From assembly GCA_000697335.1 (NCBI GenBank), contig JNEM01006201.1:1-10568 (forward strand): a stretch of 10,568 nucleotides of DNA, read 5' to 3'. Both the position numbers and the translations under genes were made by a program. The notes under the pieces were generated by a model that ran no database searches, had not been told where the DNA came from, and saw nothing but the letters and a program-made list of their open reading frames with translations. Origin of the DNA: Conidiobolus incongruus B7586 (taxonomy: Eukaryota; Entomophthoromycota; Entomophthoromycetes; Entomophthorales; Conidiobolaceae). Position 1 is the stretch's first letter; every line of letters starts with the position of its first letter. Shown in pieces: positions 1-7,648 of the stretch.

Positions 1-1563
1 GAAAATCTATTATTTTGTATAATAATGATAAAATAAATACTTAAAGTTATAAAAAATTTTCTAATTAATAATAACTAGAAAAAAATACTATATTTAATAT
101 ATTTTTTAGATTATAGTTTATATGATTATAATTGCTTTAAGAAATTAAAATATTTTCTTATCAAAAAAAACATTTATAAAAAAATTTAATTAATTAATAA
201 AATATTAAATTTTAGTCTTTAATAAAAAGAATTATTTGTTAAATTTTAAAAGTTTGTTAAAACTATAGCAAAGAGTTATTAATAATAAAAGAAACTATTA
301 AATTTATATTATATTATCATATCTATTTATTATATATCAAAATGTTTATTTATTTTTAATTATAAAAAATTCCCATTATTTAGAATATAGAGTAATATTA
401 ATAAAATCATTAAGTCAGGATTAGTGCAATATTATATATTTATAAAAAGCTATTAATTTAGGTGGGTAAGTGAATGAATTTAATATTAATAAATAATATA
501 AAAACTATAATATATTATAACTTTCATTTTTAAATATTTAAGTTATAATCTTTGAAAAGTGCTAAATTCTATATTCATAGCAATAATGAATCAAAAAATA
601 TAGATGTAATCTTCATATAATAATATATTATTAATAGAGTTTAATCCTTGATCTCAAATAAGAACAGAAAAATATATAAATAAATAATATTAATAATGAT
701 AATATATGATGAGTAAATTAATAATTCATTAAAACAATCGACAATTCTGATCAATTATTTAATAATAAGGTTAAATTGAGTAAAATCTTGGCTCTAATAT
801 TGTTTAATTTCGAAAATTCCTAAAAACTAATTGAATTTGGTAAATGTAAAGGTATTTAGATTAGATGCAGGAGCATGTATTTATGTATGGATCATCTAGA
901 AAAAAACAGAGTTATCCAAATTAGTTTGCATTAGACTGATTTAATTCTTATTTTTTTAATTATTAAATTTGCCTTGATGCATCATTAGTTCAAAGAGTAT
1001 TATCATAACTTGAGAACTTTCAACGTTTGACAAGCTGTTTTTAAAATTATAATGATTTGATACAATATGTTATATAAGATTATGTCAATTGCACAGCTGA
1101 TAAAATTTGAAGTTGGAGAATTCTCTAATCTTATTTCATCCACTTCTTACTTTAGAGTAAGCAATAACTTTCGCGATCAATGATTTTATCAATAGCTGGG
1201 GAAGAAAGTCAAATTAATAGCCAAGTACAGATTTTGATCAAATAATTTAGAGGTGGCAAAAGTTACTCAATTTAGAAATATTTAATTAAGGTTTTGAATA
1301 AAGCAATTTGATTCAATTTCAAACTTTGTCGTATGTAGATAATTGATGAAAATATGAAGAAATAACATGATATTGATCTTTATATAGGATGATGTTTATT
1401 CAAACTGACTGATATAAAAAATTGTAATGATCAATGGAGTGATTTTGTATTAATAACAACGTGATTTTTAACACCAATAAAATATATAATTAGAAAGTGA
1501 AATCATTTAATCACATCGAATATACGTTTCCTTATTTGATTGGCTAATATAACCATATAATAT

Positions 1564-1590
1564 GAGGATTGCATTAATTACAAAATCCTC
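1564..1590. repeat. Short inverted repeat (7-bp arms)
   Basis: GAGGATT at 1564-1570 is matched by its reverse complement AATCCTC at 1584-1590, with a 13-bp spacer. It is a small hairpin-capable sequence in AT-rich DNA. No associated gene is visible and it may be chance. Confidence 0.4.
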
Positions 1591-1901
1591 TTTGAAATTG
1601 TGGGAATGGATTAGAGAGAGTGAATTGGATAGATAAAATAGATTAAATTTTAGCTGATAAACAAAGGATGAATTAAATTACTTAGTTTAGCTTTAGTGCT
1701 GTTAAACATATCCTTAACAATTAATTCGACAATAATAATATTTGGAATAAATCAATAAAATTAACAATATTGTCCCTAATACAATTTATCAAAATATTTA
1801 ACTCAGTTCAAAACGAACTCACCTATCAATTCCAATCCCTTATCAAGCTTGAGCAAATAAAAAGTAGTTATAATGAACTAAATACTATCCAAACTACGTG
1901 T

Positions 1902-2029
1902 ATTTAACCCAAATCGCTATTTTTATTTATATTCTTATGTATTATATTAATTTTTTATCAATCCAGCTAAGCAATATAAGGTAATAAATTATAATAAAAT
2001 GGATTTTTCAATTAATTGTTGGGTTAAAT
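1902..2029. repeat. Inverted repeat with 11-bp perfect arms
   Basis: ATTTAACCCAA at 1902-1912 is the exact reverse complement of TTGGGTTAAAT at 2019-2029, bracketing a 106-bp AT-rich interior without coding potential. The layout resembles a very small non-autonomous DNA element (MITE-like). However, no target-site duplication is evident in the immediate flanks and no second copy occurs in the window, so a chance pairing cannot be excluded. Confidence 0.4.
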
Positions 2030-2891
2030 CTTATAATATCTCCCTCCTTGAATTATCTAAAAAGAATTAATAGTTCAGATAAAAATTCAAATTGCGGTAA
2101 TTTATATCTATTTATGGTAATTTTTTGGTGTTTAACTTTGATTTTCCTGTGACTTTAAATAAGAATTCTAAAATTGGACAAATTCATTATCAGATGTTTA
2201 TTATTTGTTTTCTAAAGAATAAATAATTGATATATATTTTATTGGATTTGATTTAAAAGTTGAAATAAATTATCAGAGCTATTTGACAATAAAAGTTTGA
2301 ATATAATCTATTAATAATAAAAAATTATTTGATAAATATCTATTATAATATGAAAATCAAACTATTTTTATTTATATATATTAAATATTTTTTAATATTG
2401 CCAAAGTGTGCCAAATTGAATTAATAGTTGAATAATTATAATTTCTTAAATTATATTCGGTAATAAAGAAATTATAAAGATCAAAATAAAAACTTTCACG
2501 TTATTAACATACTAAAAGTATATGTTGATAAAATAATAACTAGTTTATCAATATTATGTAAGAAAATATTTAGGAATTGAGAACTATATACTAGTAAAAT
2601 GAATAACAATCTAATTTACATTCAATATAAATACTATTCAAATAGATTTTATGATAATGAAATGTATAATTTAATAATAAATCGTTTTATAATTTGTTAA
2701 ATTTAAAAAAACAACATTTTTTTAATATTTTGAAATTTACAAATTATTAAAAAAAAGGAATATTCAAGTTAATTATTAATTCATTTTTATTAAAAAAATA
2801 ATATAAATAAAGAAATATATAAGTACAATGTAATATTAATAAAATATTAAGATCTTTCTAAAATATATTTAAACAATATGAAATAATATTA

Positions 2892-2909
2892 ATATATATA
2901 TATATATAT
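2892..2909. repeat. (AT)n microsatellite, about 9 units
   Basis: Uninterrupted alternating A/T in intergenic DNA. Confidence 0.85.
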
Positions 2910-3109
2910 TCTGAAGTAGTTTAATATCAAAAATTTAAACTTTTAATTTTGCATTAAATCAATTTAATCTGCGATGGCTCTAGCCAATTTTTAAGCAGGA
3001 TTACTGTTACATTACTTTCACGCTTTTTAAATTAAGTTTGAGAATTAGAGGGTAAATGCGATAGTCTTTAAGTTACAGATATCACTAAATATTGAATATT
3101 ACTATTAAG

Positions 3110-3112
<3 letters not shown>

Positions 3113-3143
<31 letters not shown>
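3113..3143. repeat. (AT)n microsatellite, about 15 units
   Basis: Perfect alternating A/T over about 31 bp in intergenic DNA. It is one of seven such tracts in the window. Confidence 0.9.
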
Positions 3144-3144
<1 letters not shown>

Positions 3145-3331
3145 TAAAATGAAATAATTCAATCGAATACAGGATAATAAATCTTTATGTTTATTAAATA
3201 AAAAAATCATTTAATTTAAAAAAAAGTTTAAATATATAGAATTCACTTTCATATGACTCCGATAATTTCCGGTAAGGTAGAGAGACTAATATCAACTCAT
3301 AGTTTTGGGTTATTTGAAACAAATCCTCTCA

Positions 3332-3414
3332 AGTTCAAGTTGAACTAAAATTTTACTCAATTTACTCAATGTGATGTGATAGTAATATGTTAGAGACCAG
3401 TCTCGTTTCACATC
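3332..3414. repeat. Cluster of palindromes and short tandem repeats
   Basis: Five structured sequences occur within 83 bp. AGTTCAAGTTGAACT (3332-3346) is a perfect palindrome with one central base. TTTACTCAA is tandemly duplicated (3352-3369). TGTGA is tandemly duplicated just after it (3370-3379). GAGAC-CA-GTCTC (3393-3404) is a tight hairpin. That hairpin is enclosed by an outer inverted pair, GATGTGA (3373-3379) and TCACATC (3408-3414). The local GC is higher than the surroundings. This could be a multi-site regulatory region or the remnant of a repeat; I do not recognise the family. Confidence 0.5.
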
Positions 3415-3522
3415 CTTTAATCATCTATAATTTTATAGTTGAATCGATTGCCCATAGTCAACTTGGAATAATATAGTTTGTTTAGTTTTCAAACTTTATA
3501 ATTTAAAATAGCTGAACTACTG

Positions 3523-3546
<24 letters not shown>
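3523..3546. repeat. (AT)n microsatellite, about 12 units
   Basis: Perfect alternating A/T, followed after one G by a further TATATATA, so the tract is interrupted once. It lies just before the GC rise at about 3590. Confidence 0.9.
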
Positions 3547-3555
<9 letters not shown>

Positions 3556-3620
3556 CTAGTTAAACGGGATTATCAACATGATAATTACTTAGGTTGATAT
3601 AGTATTAGAATGCGATAAAA

Positions 3621-3650
3621 TTGGATTGGCTTGGCCTAGCTTGGTTTGGA
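3621..3650. repeat. Degenerate pentamer tandem repeat (TTGGN)6
   Basis: Six consecutive 5-bp units read TTGGA, TTGGC, TTGGC, CTAGC, TTGGT and TTGGA. Five of the six match TTGGN and the fourth is diverged. It is a compact minisatellite-like stretch at the left edge of the GC-elevated block. No binding factor can be assigned. Confidence 0.7.
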
Positions 3651-3810
3651 TCATCTTGTTAGTAAATGCATAAAAGTTTGATTAGTTGGGTTTTTAGTAT
3701 TTTTAACTTAATCAATTCGGTCATTGTTGAAAATTTATAACTTTTAGATAATTTGAAGTCTCTGTTTTCAAGATGAGAGATATATAACTTTGAATGTAGA
3801 GGTTTAAGTG

Positions 3811-3849
3811 ATTCAGCTGTGTAGAATAGGAATGGGCTTAATTCAGCTG
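3811..3849. promoter_or_regulatory. Paired CAGCTG (E-box class) sites
   Basis: The 9-mer ATTCAGCTG occurs at 3811-3819 and again at 3841-3849, exactly 30 bp apart start to start. CAGCTG is a palindromic E-box of the type bound by basic helix-loop-helix proteins. They lie about 540-580 bp upstream of the predicted TATA box. The role is inferred from the motif alone. Confidence 0.3.
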
Positions 3850-4249
3850 AGTTAAGTCAGAATCCAAAGCCAACATAGTAAGGGAGATTAGCAATGGATT
3901 TTATTGGTGATGTCAACTTTTGCCTATCAAAGATCTAACAATCAAATTAGGACTTGAGTGTACAAATTCAAGTAGCTGAAAAATCAATATCACTTTGTGT
4001 AAATGAAGGTGATAAAATGCATGGTTTTAATTGGCTGGTGTAAGCTTCTGATTGGAGGATTAGCCTATTCGATGGGATGTGGACAAGTTTCGATTTTTTT
4101 CATGTAATTTAGGTATTGAGAATTTAATTAATTCCTCCACCTGTGTGAACAGCTAACAGTTATGCTGGTATTGCCACTATATGCTCTGGAGAATAAAGCC
4201 AGAGGAGAAGGGAGGCATCAAGTTATGACATTTCAAATGCCGATGAGTT

Positions 4250-4275
4250 AGGGGCACTTCTTTGAGGGGTAGGGG
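4250..4275 (+). promoter_or_regulatory. Cluster of three AGGGG (STRE-like) motifs
   Basis: AGGGG occurs at 4250-4254, 4265-4269 and 4271-4275, all in the same orientation, about 117-142 bp upstream of the TATA box. AGGGG is the core stress-response element bound by Msn2/Msn4-type C2H2 fingers in budding yeast. Whether this organism uses the same element is unknown. The clustering in generally AT-rich DNA makes a regulatory role plausible. Confidence 0.4.
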
Positions 4276-4359
4276 TAATTTATTCCTTCCTATCAGTGCT
4301 ATGTTTAAATTATCAGTTGGAGAATTTCAAGTGGTGATGGTATCAATCGCAATCATCTG

Positions 4360-4400
4360 ATTGGCCCAATTTTCCTTTTGGGATTCATTTGTATAAAAGG
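4360..4400 (+). promoter_or_regulatory. Core promoter: CCAAT palindrome plus TATA box
   Basis: ATTGG-C-CCAAT at 4360-4370 is a perfect palindrome that places a CCAAT box (HAP/NF-Y site) on both strands. A consensus TATA box, TATAAAAGG, follows at 4392-4400, 21 bp downstream. Transcription should start about 25-35 bp later, near 4420-4435, giving the zinc-finger gene at 4785 a leader of about 350-365 nt. The order, spacing and match to consensus are good, but the start site is inferred. Confidence 0.6.
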
Positions 4401-4590
4401 GGTGTCCAACCCAATTTCACACATTTAGCTTCATTTTGCTGTTCAAGTGCGGTTGTTTATACTTGTTTTCTACATCGCAGTTTGTCTACCTTAGATATAG
4501 CTACCATTCCTTGTCTTTTGTTTCAAACATTCAAGGCTATTTTCATACTAGGTAGGTCTTCTAACTTTTGATAAGGCGTAAGCTGTTAGG

Positions 4591-4693
4591 ATGCAGTGAC
4601 TTAGATTCATTCAACATTCAATTGTTAGATATGTCAAACATATCTAACCTATCATAAATATCAATTTTTGCATATATGCTCAAAAATAAATAA
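4591..4693 (+). promoter_or_regulatory. Three short upstream ORFs
   Basis: Between the predicted transcription start and the main ATG lie three ATGs, each closed by a nearby stop: 4591-4599 (2 codons plus stop), 4631-4657 (8 codons plus stop) and 4676-4693 (5 codons plus stop). All end before the main start, so they could limit translation or allow reinitiation. A candidate leader intron (4578-4628: GTAAGC donor, TTAG acceptor, 51 bp, matching the intron size of the neighbouring gene) would remove only the first one. The interpretation depends on the inferred promoter. Confidence 0.4.
4624..4648 (+). repeat. Perfect hairpin, 11-bp stem and 3-nt loop
   Basis: GTTAGATATGT (4624-4634) and ACATATCTAAC (4638-4648) are exact reverse complements separated by CAA. 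The ATG of the second upstream ORF (4631-4633) lies inside the left arm. As RNA this would be a compact stem-loop in the leader of the zinc-finger gene; as DNA it is a near-perfect palindromic site containing inverted AGATA/TATCT cores. It is the longest perfect close inverted repeat that I noticed outside the (AT)n tracts. Confidence 0.65.
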
Positions 4694-4784
4694 AGCTCAA
4701 CCTTATCATCTCCAACATTAGAGACAGGCGCTTATCATTATTGTTTGTATAGATTTTTCAAGTTGATTCATTTGTATATACCAA

Positions 4785-5906
4785 ATGCAAGGCCCTATAA
4801 ATTTCATGGGAGACGAGTCTGAACTCACCTCGTATTCTGTTTCCACCCACCTCATCAGAGATAATTGGAATCTTTCCAGTTGGAACTCTGCTGACCTCTC
4901 GAATATGCTTTCATCCCCTTCCTTTCTTCTACCCTCCCCCTCCCATCCGCTAAGATCGAAGCGTCCTCTCGCTTCTGATTATGAGCATGGTGGTCTTCCT
5001 GAAGTCAATCCTCCCCTTGAGCTTCCGTCCCAGGTCGAGTCATCCTGCAAGTATTGGGAAGATCCATTCTTTTCCGATCCTTTCGATGACTCCTCTCATT
5101 GGACACCTCCATTTCCATTACCTCTCGATCCCCTAGCTACTGACCCTCCTTCTCCTTGCACTGAGTCCGTCATCCAGACTCCCAAATTGTGCTCGGTTGA
5201 AACTTCCCCTCCTCATTCTCCCAGTCTACCCCCTTCCACCCCTCCTTCACTTGCTATGAGCTGTGTTGACGAGTCTCTCGACTCACCCAGTCACCTTTGT
5301 GAATATAATGTTCCACTTCATAAAGTTAAACCATCCAATCCTGCTAACTCTCTATTTTGCCAACTCACTCAAACTGGAGTTGACTGGTGTCGTTACTGTG
5401 GTACGACGGAGACAGTGAGTTGGCGACCTGGTCCATGGGGCAAGCGCACACTCTGTAACAAGCATGGCTGCGACTACAAGGGTTATGGTATGACCCGCCG
5501 TCAGCCCCGCTTGGATCTCTCGAATTTTCTCACTGAGACGATCCACCATCGATTAAACCCAGTATTCCAAGAGTTTTGTATTGTTTGTCAAGAACCTGAA
5601 CTCGATTCGGAAAACGATCCATTACTCAAATGCTCTTCATGTCCCCAAGCGTACCATATGCGCTGCTGTCCCCAAGAAATCTTGGCACTCAATTGTAACG
5701 ATCTTGATGACCACAATTCGGGTTACTGGTTTTGTTCCTCAGAATGCCCTAATAACCTCGAAACACGCAAAGTGGTATTTAAATTGGATGGGAAAAATTT
5801 ACCTCTCAAAATCCCACTTGAAGCGGTACCCAAGACTGAGAGCTCCCCACCTCCTCCTCCCAAGAGAAGAATGTTAGACCGACGTGCTCGCAAAACATCC
5901 CATTAG
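4785..5906 (+). CDS. GATA-like plus PHD zinc-finger nuclear protein
   Basis: Intronless frame of 373 aa, predicted to be a chromatin or transcription regulator. Residues 1-195 are Pro/Ser-rich and probably disordered, with an acidic-aromatic patch at about 88-106. A GATA-type finger spans about 202-232: C202-X2-C205, the family block WRPGPWGKRTLCN, then C224-X2-H227, with His where the fourth Cys normally stands and an extra C229 nearby. A linker of about 30 residues leads to a C4HC3 PHD finger at about 265-321 (C265, C268, C283, C286, H291, C294, C317, C321, with W315 before the last pair). The last pair is spaced X3 rather than X2. The tail has a Pro run followed by a basic cluster (about 360-370) that looks like a nuclear localisation signal. 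The start at 4785 follows an in-frame stop at 4764-4766; Met8 (4806) is an alternative. GC is about 50 %, well above the flanks. I recall similar GATA-PHD proteins in zygomycete fungi; the DNA or histone target is unknown. Confidence 0.9.
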   Translation: MQGPINFMGDESELTSYSVSTHLIRDNWNLSSWNSADLSNMLSSPSFLLPSPSHPLRSKRPLASDYEHGGLPEVNPPLELPSQVESSCKYWEDPFFSDPFDDSSHWTPPFPLPLDPLATDPPSPCTESVIQTPKLCSVETSPPHSPSLPPSTPPSLAMSCVDESLDSPSHLCEYNVPLHKVKPSNPANSLFCQLTQTGVDWCRYCGTTETVSWRPGPWGKRTLCNKHGCDYKGYGMTRRQPRLDLSNFLTETIHHRLNPVFQEFCIVCQEPELDSENDPLLKCSSCPQAYHMRCCPQEILALNCNDLDDHNSGYWFCSSECPNNLETRKVVFKLDGKNLPLKIPLEAVPKTESSPPPPPKRRMLDRRARKTSH

Positions 5907-6415
5907 ACTAGCTAAACATTTTCTAGTATTGTAGTGTAATTTAAAATATTTGGTAATTTCCGAGTCTTCACCCTCAATCATTTGGATTAAATGGGTCTTC
6001 CTCGCACGGAGAATCCATTTTACTCAAATTAATGTATTATTGTAAATTATTCATAAATGAAATCCACTTCATTATTATCATTTCAAAAATCATATTTCAT
6101 ATTTTATTGTTATTGTGCCATATAAACATTATAAAATTTAGTATATTTGTATTGATATAATAAAACGAAAATAATACCAAATAGTTAAATTAATTTACCA
6201 AAAACTTGTAATTCATTACAATTACATGGGTAAAAAGGTTTGAAAAATTAACACTTTAGGATTACCAATATTTACATTTTAACCCTCCAATTTTTCCATT
6301 AAATGGAGAACTCATGTCAAATTTGGCGCCCAACTTTAATTGATTACATCAGTCAATGTTAATTCAATTGAAACTCCTAGTAATTCTACACTCTTTTGAT
6401 CTCCTTAATTAATTC

Positions 6416-6441
6416 AACAATATTTATGGTTGAATATTGTT
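6416..6441. repeat. Inverted repeat with 9-bp arms
   Basis: AACAATATT (6416-6424) and AATATTGTT (6433-6441) are exact reverse complements with an 8-nt loop. This is hairpin-capable and of unknown role. Confidence 0.4.
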
Positions 6442-6929
6442 TATTCAAATTAATATTATTGAAATTGAGAATAGTTTTCTTTAATATTAAGAAATCACCT
6501 ATTATTATTTTGATCAATGTATTGATATTATTGAATGAATATATAAAGGTCAAATAGATATATTTATTAATTGATAAATTGAGGAAAACAGTCTAAAGTT
6601 AAATTTAATTAAAAAAGAGGTTCAAAATTATTTTAAACAAAAATAAAACAAATAATGCCCAACTCATATTGAATCAGTTTAATTATCTAATAATAAATAT
6701 AGTATTATATTTAATATATATAACATTGAATATTATTATGACTTCAAGATTTTTTTTATTATCATATAGTACAATGCGCAATTTATATTTTTGGAGAAAA
6801 TTTTAACTATTAAATTATTTAAATTCCTTTATTAAGTTATTAATTATAATAATATTAAATTTTATATATACTGAAAATATGAAATAAAAAATTTACTTTG
6901 GACATTTATCAAATTATATTTAATATTGC

Positions 6930-6931
<2 letters not shown>

Positions 6932-6964
<33 letters not shown>
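6932..6964. repeat. (AT)n microsatellite, about 16 units
   Basis: Perfect alternating A/T over 33 bp in the convergent spacer. Confidence 0.9.
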
Positions 6965-6968
<4 letters not shown>

Positions 6969-7612
6969 AATTTTTAAAATAATAAAGTTAAAATAAAAAT
7001 TTAATATTTTCTCATTTCCATATTATCTCTAAAAATTAAAATAGATTCTTCTAATAGAATTCAATTTTATTATTATACAAATAATAAGAATATTAAATCA
7101 ATAATTTTAAATTATATTTCTAATATATATAATATACTCTGTAAAGATAGAATAAAAATTTTTATATTTAATTATTAATTATAGAATTAGTATTAAAATT
7201 AAATATAGTGAATTTATATGTAATAAAGTTAATTGAATATCAATTTAATTTTAATTTTTAAATAATTTTATATTAAATATTAAAAAATTTAATTTAAAAA
7301 TTAAATTTGAGTAGAATATATATTTATTAGCTATGATTAATATATTGATCTTTGATATTAATTTTGATTTGATTCAATATTCTTATAAAATTATTTAGTA
7401 ATTGTATAGCTTGGTTTATAAGTCTCCAACTAAGATTGCAATTAAATTCAAGTCCTAATTTAATAAATAAATTTTAATTATATTCTACTCAAAATTATTA
7501 TAATAATTAAGATAAATCTTTAAATATTTCTTTATTTGTTTTTCTTTTTATTATTTTTCAAATTAAATTTAACTACAGAAATTAAAAAAAATATTATATT
7601 ATTTCAATTTGA

Positions 7613-7616
<4 letters not shown>

Positions 7617-7645
<29 letters not shown>
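7617..7645. repeat. (AT)n microsatellite, about 14 units
   Basis: Perfect alternating A/T over 29 bp in the convergent spacer. Confidence 0.9.

Positions 7646-7648
<3 letters not shown>

Larger units (their letters stand above)
1..3240. other. AT-rich intergenic DNA, no gene supported
   Basis: No open frame, RNA gene or recognisable element could be supported on either strand in these 3.2 kb. GC varies from about 10 % (around 61-120) to about 30 % (around 1201-1260) by hand count, so the composition is patchy. The slightly GC-richer part (about 840-1900) could be old decayed sequence, but I could not recognise any protein or repeat family in it. The identifiable structures are (AT)n tracts near 2892 and 3113 and small inverted repeats (1564-1590 and 1902-2029), listed separately. 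Confidence 0.75.
3580..4355. other. GC-elevated non-coding upstream region
   Basis: Composition rises here from the AT-rich background to roughly 35-43 % GC in the lines I counted, well before the coding region at 4785. No open frame of useful length and no RNA gene was found. It contains the TTGGN array, two CAGCTG sites 30 bp apart, a CTCTGG/CCAGAG hairpin (4184-4204) and three AGGGG motifs, and it ends at a CCAAT/TATA promoter. The simplest reading is an extended promoter/enhancer region of the downstream zinc-finger gene. A decayed gene or an unannotated non-coding transcript remains possible. Confidence 0.55.
4569..4737. promoter_or_regulatory. GATA-type (WGATAR) sites in the leader
   Basis: TGATAAG occurs at 4569-4575 on the plus strand and, as CTTATCA, at 4702-4708 and 4731-4737. 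A TGATAG site is also present on the minus strand (4649-4654). These match the WGATAR consensus recognised by canonical GATA zinc fingers. They lie within about 220 bp upstream of a gene that itself encodes a GATA-like finger, so autoregulation is an obvious possibility. Similar sites also occur farther upstream (for example TGATAA near 4010), and GATA strings are common in AT-rich DNA. Confidence 0.35.

Noticed and set aside
840-1900. Slightly GC-richer stretch considered as a decayed gene or transposon
   Set aside because: No frame in either direction keeps a recognisable protein motif, and no terminal repeats were found.
4389-4571. 60-codon open frame on the plus strand
   Set aside because: Its first codons overlap the TATA box (4392-4400), so the predicted transcript would not contain its start. 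The product is a Cys/Phe-rich string with no recognisable domain.
1-4780. tRNA, rRNA, CRISPR or operon-type signals
   Set aside because: No GGTTCRANYCC-type T-arm, conserved rRNA core or spaced direct repeats were seen. The intron-bearing gene and poly(A) signal point to a eukaryotic nuclear genome.
5059-5085. Two DPF tripeptides in the zinc-finger protein, resembling adaptor-ear binding motifs
   Set aside because: They sit in an acidic-aromatic disordered region of a predicted nuclear protein. The nearby adaptin gene makes a functional link tempting, but the motif is too short and the beta subunit here has no ear.
5352-5549. 65-codon open frame on the minus strand, and the 98-codon plus-strand frame at 5581-5877
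   Set aside because: Both lie wholly inside the zinc-finger gene, whose own frame preserves two zinc-binding domains. They are shadow frames.
6320-6333. Primer-binding-site-like string (TGGCGCCCAAC) hinting at an LTR element
   Set aside because: No flanking long repeats, polypurine tract or reverse-transcriptase-like frame occurs nearby. A single short string is not evidence of an element.
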